Assembly (NCBI GenBank): GCA_023667015.1
Contig: JAMPAX010000011.1
Location: 1 to 57,882, forward strand
DNA length: 57,882 nt
DNA from: Muribaculaceae bacterium
GTDB lineage: Bacteria > Bacteroidota > Bacteroidia > Bacteroidales > Muribaculaceae
Direction: 5' to 3'
Made by a program: the position numbers and the translations under genes. Of this stretch, positions 1 to 8,217 are shown one piece after another. The stretch's first letter is position 1; each line of letters opens with the position of its first letter. Under the pieces are notes generated by a model that saw nothing but the letters and a program-made list of their open reading frames with translations, ran no database searches and was not told the origin of the DNA.

Positions 1-637
1 AGAATTTCTAACTGTCAAGAATCAGCGCGGATAAACGCTTTCTTATTATGTCTGCCGCATCCCGACCCTCATTACCCCAGACCGGGGCTTCAAGGCGGTC
101 TGCAACCGCAAATTTACGAAATATATTTGGATCAGGCGATGTACTAACCGAAGAAAATGCAGAATTTACCCGAAAACAAATCGAATTAAAAATTCATAAC
201 AGATATCAAAAGCCACTCTATCCATTTGCTTCCACTGACGATGTAGAGAAGCGGAATCGGCATTGTCTCGACTCATGGATTTCACACTATTAAACCTGTG
301 TTTGCGCCAAACAAGAGCATTGTAATCATATCAAAAGGGGAAATTATATCTTGTCATTAACGTTTTGTCCAATCCAATCTAACTTGTCCGGCCAACAAAT
401 CTCGATCGCCCAAATAGGTGCGCTCAAAAATTTAGTTGCGGATGCGAGGGTTTAGACAACTTCAATAAAAAAACGAGAACATCACCTCTTTCAGAGGTGT
501 TTTTCATGTGCTTGACGCAATAAAGGCGAGCGGAGTCGCCTCCACGATGGATTCTGCGCTTGCTAAACGTCGCTCGTACGAGGCGTATAAGTATTGCTCG
601 CCTACGTTGCTTGGAGGCCTGTGGTGCTTGGTGATGG
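1..637. other. Gene-free left edge with possible gene remnant
   Basis: I recognise no gene here. A rightward open frame at 48-293 could encode 81 residues (ending LDSWISHY) but matches no family I know, has no convincing promoter and lies in sequence richer in A+T than the neighbouring genes, so it may be a decayed gene or chance. The 505-637 part contains a GC-rich segment with a small GGCGA/TCGCC hairpin at about 522-537 that could be part of an interspersed repeat. The only firm element is the terminator at 483-504. Confidence 0.4.
483..504 (+). terminator. Intrinsic terminator
   Basis: CACCTCT (483-489) and AGAGGTG (493-499) form a perfect 7-bp stem with a TTC loop, followed directly by five T. 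On the plus strand this is textbook. It would end a rightward transcript entering from the left edge. On the minus strand a T-rich stretch follows about nine bases further on, so it may also stop transcripts leaving the GH35 gene. Confidence 0.75.
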
Positions 638-3049
638 TTAGTATTTGAAGTCGGTGGGTTTGATGTATATGCGGAAGTCTTTGATTGCACCGGGAACTTC
701 GGCCTCCATGCGGGGAAGGTATTGCAAACCTGTGAGGGTCTTTACCGTGCCAAGGTCTATGACAATATAATGAGGATAGTCTGTGCCCTTGACGGTTTCC
801 CAATATGTTGATTCTTGAAGGTCATAGATTTTGTCTGCTGAATGATTGCCTGTCCCTACTTCTTCGGAGTCAGCGTAGCGAATCAGCCATGGTTCACGAC
901 TTAGACGCTCTCCTTTTTCATCTGTAAGATACAGTTCGGCAATTGCAGCATTTTCATCCCCGCTGATAGAATTGAGCATTTCAAGGCATACGTAGCGTCC
1001 CTTTATCGGCACCGGGAAGTTGCTCTGCTGCCAACCATTCCCCTCCTCGAATGAGCCGCTTACAATCGGTTTCTCACCATTGAGATTGAGATTCTCTCCC
1101 TCTTCACGGTGGCTCAGGCGTTTATTTATTTGCAATTTATCGAGTATCGGCGTTTTGAGCCCTTCAGTTTTTGCCTCTTTGGGTCCTACGATATCGAATA
1201 CTACTATTTCATTCTCCCCTTTCTTCAGCCAGCATCCCGGCAAATATAGAGTCTGCTGGGGCCCTATTTCCCAGAAACGACCAAGGGGATGGCCATTGAC
1301 ATATACGAGGCCTTTGCCCCAGGATTCGAAGTTGAGGAAAGTATCGGCCGGTTTGTTGACATTGAATCTGGCCCGATATACGCCATTCGGCAATCTACCA
1401 TCCTCTCCGGCGCTGAAAGCACCGACAGGCATAAACTCCATAGAGTTGTAGAAATCAGGGGTATCTTCGAGATTGAAAATTTCCCAGTTCTTCAGATCGC
1501 AGACAAATGAATGTCCATTGCGATCCTCAGTAATGGTCACATTCTCAGTGATACCTTTGAAATCCTTTATGGCACGTCCGAAATTGATACGCCCCATAGC
1601 CTCCACAAGAATATCGAGCCGGGCACCGGCCTTTACCGGCGGAATCATCAATTCCTTTTCGCCCAGACGGCGGTCGAGCTTTCCGATATATTTACCGTCA
1701 ATATAGATTTGGGCGAAGTCATGAGGGTCGTTTACGGTCAGCAGAGATGCCGTAGGTATTTCCGGCAGAGAAGTTCGGTAGAGTATGCTTCCGAAGCCTT
1801 GGTCATATTCTTCCATTGTATGGATGTCGGCATCCTTCTTTGATGCGGGAAGATTAGGGAAGAGGGGAGCCACTTCTGTAAAAGAGAATGAGGAGATTTT
1901 TCCGGTGGGGATTGCTCCGGGGATGGGTGCCTGTGGGCCATCAGTATATTTTGCCAAGGCTTTGCGCAGGGCATGATATTTGGGCGTAGCCGCTCCCTGC
2001 TCGTTGATCGGAGCATCATAATCATAGGAGGTCACATCGGGAGCAAAGCCGGGAGAATTAGCACCGGCCCAGTGTCCCCAGTTAGTGCCACCATGAGTCA
2101 TATATAGGCTGAAGGATATCTCCTTGTTGAGCATTTCTGTGATGCCGGCAATCATATCATCCGCTTTGCGTGTCTCATGATTACCTCCCCATTTATCAAA
2201 CCATCCACTCCAGAACTCAGAGCACATCAGAGGACTATCCGGACGTACTTCCTTAAGTTTTGCAAATTGCCGGTCGATGTTGGCTCCTGTGCCGAAGTTC
2301 ATTGTCCATATCAGATCATCGAGACCATTGTTGAGAAAATTGGAAGACCAGTCACATTGGAAAAGAGTGACATCATCACCGAAATTTTTGCGAAGCATAT
2401 CGCGTATCTCTCCAACATATTTTTTATCAGTGCCGTAGGAGCCATACTCGTTCTCTACCTGCACCATGATAATAGGTCCCCCATCGGCGACAGTCTGCCC
2501 TTTTACTTCCTCAGCAACTGCATTCTGAAACTTATCCACGCGCTCCATGAAGTAGGGATCGCTCTCGCGCAGTCGAATATCTTTCTTTTTTAGCAACCAC
2601 CAAGGAAGGCCACCCATTTCCCATTCCGCACACACATAAGGTCCGGGACGAAGGATAACCTTCATATCATTATCTTTGCATAGATCGATGAAGGCAGAGA
2701 GGTCGTTTTCTCCTTCGAAGTTGAAATTGTCAGGCTCGCTTTCGTGGGCGTTCCAAAAGACGTATAGGCATATGGTGTTCATCCCAAGAGCTTTGCACAT
2801 CTTGATGCGGTGGTCCCAGTATTCGCGAGGAATACGTGGATAATGCAGTTCGGCAGCCTTGACTACGAAAGGTTCGCCGTTGAGAAGAAAAGTACCGTTG
2901 CCGGCTTCAAAACGCCCCTTGTTCGCATTTATATTCAGAGTATATTCCTCAGAGCAGGCTACCTCGGGGGTAATTGAATTTTTAGCTTCTACCCTCGATA
3001 TTACGGACATGGAAGCTATTGATATAATAATTGCTTTTGCGATATTCAT
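638..3049 (-). CDS. Secreted GH35 beta-galactosidase
   Basis: Glycoside hydrolase family 35, releasing terminal beta-galactose from glycans. From the chosen start (MNIAKAII) the first 22 residues form a signal peptide ending VEA, so the enzyme is exported to the periplasm or surface. Family motifs: FWNAHE, GGLPWWLL, the acid/base motif QVENEYG (second Glu near residue 201), the nucleophile motif SEFWSGWFDKWGG (Glu near 278), and SYDYDAP. The C-terminal third holds beta-sandwich modules, the last resembling a discoidin-type carbohydrate-binding domain. A longer frame starts at 3073, but its extra eight residues would precede a perfect signal peptide, so 3049 is preferred. It lies 42 bp after the DUF4294 gene, with no SusC/SusD pair nearby, so it is not in a typical polysaccharide utilisation locus. 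Confidence 0.93.
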   Translation of the reverse strand: MNIAKAIIISIASMSVISRVEAKNSITPEVACSEEYTLNINANKGRFEAGNGTFLLNGEPFVVKAAELHYPRIPREYWDHRIKMCKALGMNTICLYVFWNAHESEPDNFNFEGENDLSAFIDLCKDNDMKVILRPGPYVCAEWEMGGLPWWLLKKKDIRLRESDPYFMERVDKFQNAVAEEVKGQTVADGGPIIMVQVENEYGSYGTDKKYVGEIRDMLRKNFGDDVTLFQCDWSSNFLNNGLDDLIWTMNFGTGANIDRQFAKLKEVRPDSPLMCSEFWSGWFDKWGGNHETRKADDMIAGITEMLNKEISFSLYMTHGGTNWGHWAGANSPGFAPDVTSYDYDAPINEQGAATPKYHALRKALAKYTDGPQAPIPGAIPTGKISSFSFTEVAPLFPNLPASKKDADIHTMEEYDQGFGSILYRTSLPEIPTASLLTVNDPHDFAQIYIDGKYIGKLDRRLGEKELMIPPVKAGARLDILVEAMGRINFGRAIKDFKGITENVTITEDRNGHSFVCDLKNWEIFNLEDTPDFYNSMEFMPVGAFSAGEDGRLPNGVYRARFNVNKPADTFLNFESWGKGLVYVNGHPLGRFWEIGPQQTLYLPGCWLKKGENEIVVFDIVGPKEAKTEGLKTPILDKLQINKRLSHREEGENLNLNGEKPIVSGSFEEGNGWQQSNFPVPIKGRYVCLEMLNSISGDENAAIAELYLTDEKGERLSREPWLIRYADSEEVGTGNHSADKIYDLQESTYWETVKGTDYPHYIVIDLGTVKTLTGLQYLPRMEAEVPGAIKDFRIYIKPTDFKY

Positions 3050-3091
3050 GATTATTTCTGATGTGAAGACCAAAAACGGACTCTGATATAT

Positions 3092-3724
3092 CTACAAGGC
3101 TCCTTGCTCTATAAGGTTGGCTATGCGGTCGATGATGGCGTCTTCCTCGTTGCGAGCGGGATTGAATCCGGCTTTCATGTTCATACCAAAGAATTTACCA
3201 AAAGTCTGCCAGAAGGCAGCACGAAAACTGCCCAAGAAGGCCTTTACGATATTAAATGAAGTTTGCTCAGTCTCTCGATTTATCAGCTTCAGCAGAACTT
3301 TACCCTGTCCCTTAGTAAATTTCATGATGACCGGCTTATACTCGTTGACAATATCTTTCTCCAACGACTTAAGGTGTCGCTCGCGCAATTTCGGGTCGGG
3401 GATTGTCTGGATATATTCGTATGTCTCGCATAGAGCGTTAAAGGCCAATTTGGCATATGGGAGTGTCTTTCGGACATCGCGCACAGTTCTCCAATAGAAC
3501 TCCTCCTGCTTCTTATTTTTAAACCGCATAGGAGGATATACGTATACATCGCGAAAGTAGGTCATACGGCAAGTGTCGCCATATTCATCAACAAAGCGAG
3601 TGAACCCCACAAATGCCTTTATCGGCACTTTGGGCTCGAGTTCCGGCTTGTTCTGTTGGGCATATCCCTGGGTAATGCCCGGTAGCAGAAACATCGTCAG
3701 ATATGTCAGAAGTCGCTTTATCAT
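3092..3724 (-). CDS. DUF4294 family exported protein
   Basis: A 210-residue protein that I assign to the Bacteroidota-specific DUF4294 family from its central pattern (YVYPPMRFKNKKQEEFYWRTVRDVRKTLPYAK) and its basic, aromatic C-terminal half. The function is unknown. The N-terminus MIKRLLTYLTMFLLPGITQGYAQ is a signal peptide, so the protein is periplasmic or outer-membrane associated. It begins six bases after the WbqC-like gene and is most likely cotranscribed with dapB, lepB and that gene. Confidence 0.8.
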   Translation of the reverse strand: MIKRLLTYLTMFLLPGITQGYAQQNKPELEPKVPIKAFVGFTRFVDEYGDTCRMTYFRDVYVYPPMRFKNKKQEEFYWRTVRDVRKTLPYAKLAFNALCETYEYIQTIPDPKLRERHLKSLEKDIVNEYKPVIMKFTKGQGKVLLKLINRETEQTSFNIVKAFLGSFRAAFWQTFGKFFGMNMKAGFNPARNEEDAIIDRIANLIEQGAL

Positions 3725-3730
3725 TACCTA

Positions 3731-4333
3731 TTAATCCTCAGTATTTGTCAAGCAGTTGGGTGATTTTTCAAATAACGGACTGTATAGTAGAAATATTGTT
3801 TCGCGGCCAAACCGGAAGATGGATTCTGCAATGGTGGTATGCGGGTCTATTCTTTTCTCCATATCATGTGCTCGTCTGCGAATAATCTCCTGATGCTCCG
3901 GGTTTAGATTGCGGAGACCTTCGATGTTTTCTCGAAGGGAGATAGAATCCTCTACCCATTTATTGACTTGGGCGGAAAACTCTGCGAATGCTTTTTCCGG
4001 AGCTTTCTCTATCAGGGGGGTCAATGAGTCAATAAAGTGGGCATAGAAGGGTGTCTGTGAATACGCCGCGTTGAGGGCACCGAGATGAACCAGTGGCCAG
4101 CGACCATGATCCGATACCATCCATGACTTCGGATGGGTAGTCTTGCAGGCGTGTGAACCTCCTGCAAGTGGCACCTTCAACTGTATGCGTTCACGCCCCT
4201 CCGGCCGGAGCTCTGTGCGTGTCAGCTGCACGAGGGAGTGCTGAGCCGCAAATCCCTTCGGCATCTCGGCTGCCATGAGCGATTTCAGATAATCGCGATA
4301 CCATAGTATACTTCCCAGATAAGGAAAAATCAT
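3731..4333 (-). CDS. WbqC-like family protein
   Basis: A 200-residue cytoplasmic protein resembling the WbqC family, whose members occur in O-antigen and amino-sugar loci but whose exact reaction is not settled. Recognisable features are the early IFPYLGSILWYRDYLKS stretch, the repeated aromatic residues of the middle part and the KTTHPKSWMVSDHGRWPLVHLGALNAAY segment. Its ATG overlaps the lepB stop by four bases, which implies translational coupling. The lepB-WbqC pairing next to dapB is a recurring arrangement in Bacteroidales and supports the family call. Enzymatic role remains open. Confidence 0.75.
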   Translation of the reverse strand: MIFPYLGSILWYRDYLKSLMAAEMPKGFAAQHSLVQLTRTELRPEGRERIQLKVPLAGGSHACKTTHPKSWMVSDHGRWPLVHLGALNAAYSQTPFYAHFIDSLTPLIEKAPEKAFAEFSAQVNKWVEDSISLRENIEGLRNLNPEHQEIIRRRAHDMEKRIDPHTTIAESIFRFGRETIFLLYSPLFEKSPNCLTNTED

Positions 4334-5799
4334 TTGAACTTTTCCTTGTCTGGATTAGCTTTCTTCAGGAAGCGATCTGTGCGGAACCATCCCGATTCCA
4401 ACAGACTCTTCTCCTCGTTGAGGGAGATGATGACAAACACCGGTGTGCCGACAATGTGATCTTCAGGCACAAAGCCCCAGTAGCGCGAATCCAGGGAGCG
4501 GTCGCGGTTGTCGCCTAGCATCCAATAGTAGTCCATCTTGAAAGTGTAATGGTCGGTCTGCTTGCCGTTGATGAAAATCTTGCCATCTTTGACCTCTAAC
4601 TTATTACCTTCGTATGTTTCAATAGCACGACGATAGATGGGAAGATTGTTGAGGGTAAGACGCAAGGTCGACCCACTCTTGGGAATCCAGAATTTGGAAG
4701 TTGTAGAACGTGTCCATCCGTAGTTATTGCCATGCGGATATACGCCGCCAAGGTCGAACATCCCGCTGAGGCTCTCCTTGACGAGAGGACCTTTTACTTC
4801 CGGCCATTTCTCCACTACTTTCTTCATTTCGGCAGTCAGTGGCACTGAATAGAACTTGGAGCCATCGATATTGTTGGACATAGGACCGGAGCCGAAATCG
4901 TCGCCGCGAACGCCGAGGTCTTTCCATTTCTGAGCATCAATCGGTCCGGAGACGTTGACGATATAATTGTATTGGATATTGTCAGCCTCAGGGATAAGCT
5001 TGCCGTTGATAAAGATAGAATCGTTGCGCGACTCAATTATCTCACCGGGCAGACCAATACAGCGCTTCACGTAGTTTTCACGACGGTCTACCGGGCGGAC
5101 TATGATCTCGCCAAACTTGTCGGGGTTCTGGCGTATGTATGTCTGCGGATCGTTTAGACCCTCTCTGCGCAGTTGCTCTACAATCATGTAGTAGTCATCG
5201 GTGGGGTACTTCGACAAGATGGTGTCTCCCTCCGGGAAATTAAAGACTACGATATCACCGCGTTCTACACTGCGCAGACCCGGCATACGATGATAGTCAA
5301 GCTGAGGATGCTCGATGTAGCTCTTGGTGCCCACGATGGGGAGAGTATGCTGAGCCAGAGGGAAGTGCAGAGGAGTCTGCGGCACACGAGGACCGTATGT
5401 AAACTTACTTACCCAGAGATAGTCGCCCACGAGTAGAGACTTCTCAAGACTCGACGAAGGGATTTTATAATTCTGACCGATAAAGGCGAAAATGACATAA
5501 ACCAATACGAGGGCATAGACGATAGCGTCTACCCATGCCATAACCTTGCGGGTACCCCCCGAAGTCTTCTTCCACCAGCTCCAGGGGATATACTGTGTAA
5601 GATAAATATCGCAGAGTAGAAACCAAAGCAGACCGACCCAGGGATTACCGAGCCATACTACGAAGGCGAAGAAAGCTACGGAAACTAAGCCGAAGCGTAT
5701 CCAGCGAGTAGTTTTGACGGCTGCAAGGCGCTGCGCAAGGGTGAGCTTGCTATTGTCGGCTGTGGCATTATTGTTAGTAGCGTTATTGTTAAAGCTCAT
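4330..5799 (-). CDS. lepB: Signal peptidase I
   Basis: Type I leader peptidase that cleaves Sec and Tat signal peptides on the periplasmic face of the inner membrane. The N-terminus has membrane segments at roughly residues 34-70 and 88-110. The catalytic serine lies in IPSSSLEKSLL (Ser117) and the catalytic lysine in ENYVKRCIGLPGE (Lys245), followed near residue 435 by the LGDNRDRSLDSRYWG box. At 489 residues it is much longer than the E. coli enzyme, as is usual for Bacteroidales, because of an insert between the lysine box and the C-terminal box. The gene lies between dapB and the WbqC-like gene; exported proteins in this window (GH35, DUF4294, PCMD, TPR) are likely substrates. Confidence 0.95.
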   Translation of the reverse strand: MSFNNNATNNNATADNSKLTLAQRLAAVKTTRWIRFGLVSVAFFAFVVWLGNPWVGLLWFLLCDIYLTQYIPWSWWKKTSGGTRKVMAWVDAIVYALVLVYVIFAFIGQNYKIPSSSLEKSLLVGDYLWVSKFTYGPRVPQTPLHFPLAQHTLPIVGTKSYIEHPQLDYHRMPGLRSVERGDIVVFNFPEGDTILSKYPTDDYYMIVEQLRREGLNDPQTYIRQNPDKFGEIIVRPVDRRENYVKRCIGLPGEIIESRNDSIFINGKLIPEADNIQYNYIVNVSGPIDAQKWKDLGVRGDDFGSGPMSNNIDGSKFYSVPLTAEMKKVVEKWPEVKGPLVKESLSGMFDLGGVYPHGNNYGWTRSTTSKFWIPKSGSTLRLTLNNLPIYRRAIETYEGNKLEVKDGKIFINGKQTDHYTFKMDYYWMLGDNRDRSLDSRYWGFVPEDHIVGTPVFVIISLNEEKSLLESGWFRTDRFLKKANPDKEKFK

Positions 5800-5837
5800 G
5801 AGTTTGTAATTTTTATGAGATGGGCTCTAAAGGAGAC

Positions 5838-6590
5838 CTACTCGAAGACATCTGTAGTGTCGGTAATTTGGGAGAGCATCTCGCCGATGGTGAAGAAGCC
5901 TTTGCGACCCTTGATCCATTCGGCGGCCATGACGGCACCCAAAGCAAAGCCCTGACGGCTCTTTGCAGAGTGGGTCATCTCTATATAGTCAACGTTTGAA
6001 TCCCATTTTATAGTATGTATCCCCGGCACTTCCCCCCGGCGGATATGACCTATTGGGAGGATATCCTCTTTAAGGGTCTCTCCCTCGGTGGGCTCTTTCC
6101 AGCCTTGAATAAGGGAGTTGGAGGCTACGATTTCCTCGGCCAGAGTGATGGCAGTGCCGGAGGGATGGTCGAGCTTATGGATATGATGCGTTTCGGTCAT
6201 CTCCGGATGATATTCCGGGAAGCTCTGCATGATGCGCGCGAGGTATCTGTTGACAGCGCGGAAGATATTGACGCCGATGGAGAAATTCGATGAATGCATA
6301 AGAGTACCTTTTCCCTCGTTGCAGAGCTGATGAAGCTCCGGCAGGGAGTCGATCCAGCCGGTAGTGCCGCAGACTACAGGGATCCCGGCGGCAAAACATT
6401 TCAGGATATTGCCAACAGCCGTAGATGGCGTAGTAAACTCGATAGCGGCATCGCAGGAGCGAAACTCCTCCGATTCGAAAGCCTCAATAGAGTCTACGTC
6501 AATAATACAATTGATATGATGGCCGCGAGAGCGAGCTATTTCTTCAATCATGGTGCCCATGCGCCCATGACCAATAATTGCTAATTTCAT
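5838..6590 (-). CDS. dapB: 4-hydroxy-tetrahydrodipicolinate reductase
   Basis: Catalyses the NAD(P)H-dependent reduction step of the diaminopimelate/lysine pathway, supplying the meso-diaminopimelate that MurE in this same window adds to murein precursors. The N-terminal nucleotide-binding motif is IGHGRMGTMIEEIA (residues 4-17), the family motif TTGW sits mid-protein, and the substrate-binding signature ETHHIHKLDHPSGTA follows. The length of 250 residues is normal. It lies 38 bp upstream of lepB on the same strand, probably in one operon. Confidence 0.96.
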   Translation of the reverse strand: MKLAIIGHGRMGTMIEEIARSRGHHINCIIDVDSIEAFESEEFRSCDAAIEFTTPSTAVGNILKCFAAGIPVVCGTTGWIDSLPELHQLCNEGKGTLMHSSNFSIGVNIFRAVNRYLARIMQSFPEYHPEMTETHHIHKLDHPSGTAITLAEEIVASNSLIQGWKEPTEGETLKEDILPIGHIRRGEVPGIHTIKWDSNVDYIEMTHSAKSRQGFALGAVMAAEWIKGRKGFFTIGEMLSQITDTTDVFE

Positions 6591-6595
6591 ATTCT

Positions 6596-6628
6596 AAGTT
6601 TAAGGATCTTAAGGAATTTAAGGAATTT
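6596..6628. repeat. 9-bp tandem repeats in the PCMD-dapB gap
   Basis: Units AAGGATCTT, AAGGAATTT, AAGGAATTT after a partial TAAGTTT; on the minus strand the unit is AAATTCCTT. The last unit overlaps the stop codon of the PCMD gene. Confidence 0.65.
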
Positions 6629-7601
6629 AGAATCCGAAGCCTACGTTGTCGATGTAGAGGGTTAGACCTTCGGTGCCAACGAAGGGGGTACCACAGCTGG
6701 AAGAGGCCATGACGAGCACGTGGGTCGGTGTCTCGTTAGCATCAGCCCATCCTACCTCATGGACCGGAACAAGCTTCCCCTTGGAATTGCGAGCATAGTA
6801 AGCCTTATCTCCATCGAGTAGCCCCATGTAGGACTTGTAGAAGGGTTGCTTGGTGATATCACCGTAGTTTATCTTCAGCTGATGACCCTTTGTCAGGGGT
6901 ATTGACTTGGCATAGCGTTCGCGACCGGTGCCAACACGGTGGGCGTAGATATTGCCCTTGGCGTCTTCCCAGCGTTTCTGAAGCAAGACGTAGACCTCAG
7001 CATTGTCACGTCCCCGGAGGGTTTTCTTCGATCCAAAGCCTGTAGACTTAGTGCGAGTGTTGGTGGTGGGCATATCTACCTTGTAGTCGAAGACGAGCGC
7101 TACCGGGCGCTTCGTATAGGGCATACCCATAGACATCTTTGCGAAAGGAGACTTCGTGGAGTTGATGGGCTCGTTGATCTGACCCAGGAAGATAGTGCCT
7201 TGGACTAAGACGTCCATGTTGACAATTCCAAGGGCTTTGACGTGTTCCATAATGGTGCTCATCTTTGCCATCTTGTTGCCATTGACAACAGCCGGAGTGA
7301 CAGCACAAGAACCCTTTACTACTCCCGATACCTTCGCATAGACATTGCAGGTAGCCCATGGCGATCCACCGAGATTAATGTATGGATTATTGCCATTGAG
7401 AGTCTGTGTCGGACCAATTTCATAGAGCGTTTTCTTCTTGCCCCCGATAATCTTAGATTCAGTAATATTACGGGTGATCCACTGAGAGAAATCGCCATAC
7501 TTAATTTTCTCCACCCTTAGAGCACCTGCGGGTATAGTAGCTCCAAGCATTAAAAAGCTCAAAAGAGCGTATCTGATAGTCTTAAAAAGCGATTTATGCA
7601 T
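6627..7601 (-). CDS. PCMD-domain exported protein
   Basis: A 324-residue secreted protein of the putative carbohydrate metabolism domain (PCMD) type common in Bacteroidetes. A signal peptide covers about residues 1-27 (to PAGALR). The body opens with a FSQWITR segment, has the NNPYINLGGSPWATCNVYAK stretch, and ends with VLVMASSSCGTPFVGTEGLTLYIDNVGFGF, the typical PCMD ending that resembles carbohydrate-binding jelly rolls. No catalytic residues are known for the family. A -7 box lies 20 bases before the ATG. The 36-bp gap to dapB is almost entirely 9-bp repeats, one of which overlaps this gene's stop codon. Confidence 0.78.
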   Translation of the reverse strand: MHKSLFKTIRYALLSFLMLGATIPAGALRVEKIKYGDFSQWITRNITESKIIGGKKKTLYEIGPTQTLNGNNPYINLGGSPWATCNVYAKVSGVVKGSCAVTPAVVNGNKMAKMSTIMEHVKALGIVNMDVLVQGTIFLGQINEPINSTKSPFAKMSMGMPYTKRPVALVFDYKVDMPTTNTRTKSTGFGSKKTLRGRDNAEVYVLLQKRWEDAKGNIYAHRVGTGRERYAKSIPLTKGHQLKINYGDITKQPFYKSYMGLLDGDKAYYARNSKGKLVPVHEVGWADANETPTHVLVMASSSCGTPFVGTEGLTLYIDNVGFGF

Positions 7602-7621
7602 AGAATTTTAAAGTTTTTTTG

Positions 7622-7629
7622 CAAAGGTA
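7622..7629 (-). promoter_or_regulatory. Bacteroidetes -7 box for PCMD gene
   Basis: TACCTTTG on the minus strand matches the Bacteroidetes -7 consensus TANNTTTG exactly. The -33 region about 20 bp upstream is only a weak match. Transcription would start near 7615, giving a leader of about 14 bases. Confidence 0.5.
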
Positions 7630-7640
7630 ACAAAAAATGG

Positions 7641-8084
7641 TTATTCCAACAGCATGAAGAGTTCATCGCGAAGCGACTCAGGAAAGGAGATATCCCGCAG
7701 TTGCAGTGAACGTACCCATGCGGGAAGCTCAGCGGAGTCCATTGTCAACATAACTTCACGAAATTCGTCGGCCTCCTCCGCAACGTACGAGTCGCTTTCT
7801 CTGCCGGCAAAACGGTCGAGCTCTTCGTCGTCAAAATATACTATTGCCTCTCCCGGTTCAGGACTTAGCGATTTCTCACATATCAGATGTCGGCCACAGC
7901 AAATCTCACCGTGACTGGTGGCAGCAGACACCACAGAAGAACCCTCTTTTGATGCTTCTGCAGCTCCCGTTGCAGGCAAATCCCCACCGGATGCCGGATG
8001 CTTCAAGCGCCAGTGACGGTCACCCACCCAAAGGAAGAACCCGACACAGACAGTAATTAATAATATAATAACAGCACCTACCAT
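7641..8084 (-). CDS. Conserved single-pass membrane protein
   Basis: A 147-residue protein with one N-terminal membrane helix (about residues 2-20, VGAVIILLITVCVGFFLWV) and a soluble remainder. The C-terminal 80 residues look conserved: a cysteine pair in GEICCGRHLICEK, an acidic YFDDEELDRFAGRESDSYVAEEADEFREVMLTM block, and WVRSLQLRDISFPESLRDELFMLLE. I recall similar small proteins in other Bacteroidales but know no experimental function; any lipase-like name given to relatives should not be trusted. Adjacent cysteines could bind metal or form disulfides. It lies downstream of aroA, separated by the inverted-repeat element at 8134-8217. Confidence 0.7.
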   Translation of the reverse strand: MVGAVIILLITVCVGFFLWVGDRHWRLKHPASGGDLPATGAAEASKEGSSVVSAATSHGEICCGRHLICEKSLSPEPGEAIVYFDDEELDRFAGRESDSYVAEEADEFREVMLTMDSAELPAWVRSLQLRDISFPESLRDELFMLLE

Positions 8085-8133
8085 TTGTTTGTTGATTAGC
8101 TAATTATTTTTTTCATTCTTTCTGTGGCATGAT

Positions 8134-8217
8134 TAAATAGCTGTTCCATTTATATTCAAACTTTTGTCACAAAAATAACCGCGCATAAGGTTTAAATTTA
8201 AATCGACCATCTACTTA
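8134..8217 (-). repeat. Inverted-repeat element, copy A (aroA 3' end)
   Basis: On the minus strand the element runs from TAAGTAG (8217-8211) to CTATTTA (8140-8134). The arms of about 27 bases pair imperfectly around a 30-base loop. The left arm matches 27 of 28 bases of copy B at 16001-16028, and the right arm closely matches copy B's right half. The left arm encodes the last five residues of AroA (SRWSI) and its stop. The loop contains TATTTTTG, a possible -7 box for the downstream membrane-protein gene. Confidence 0.65.
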
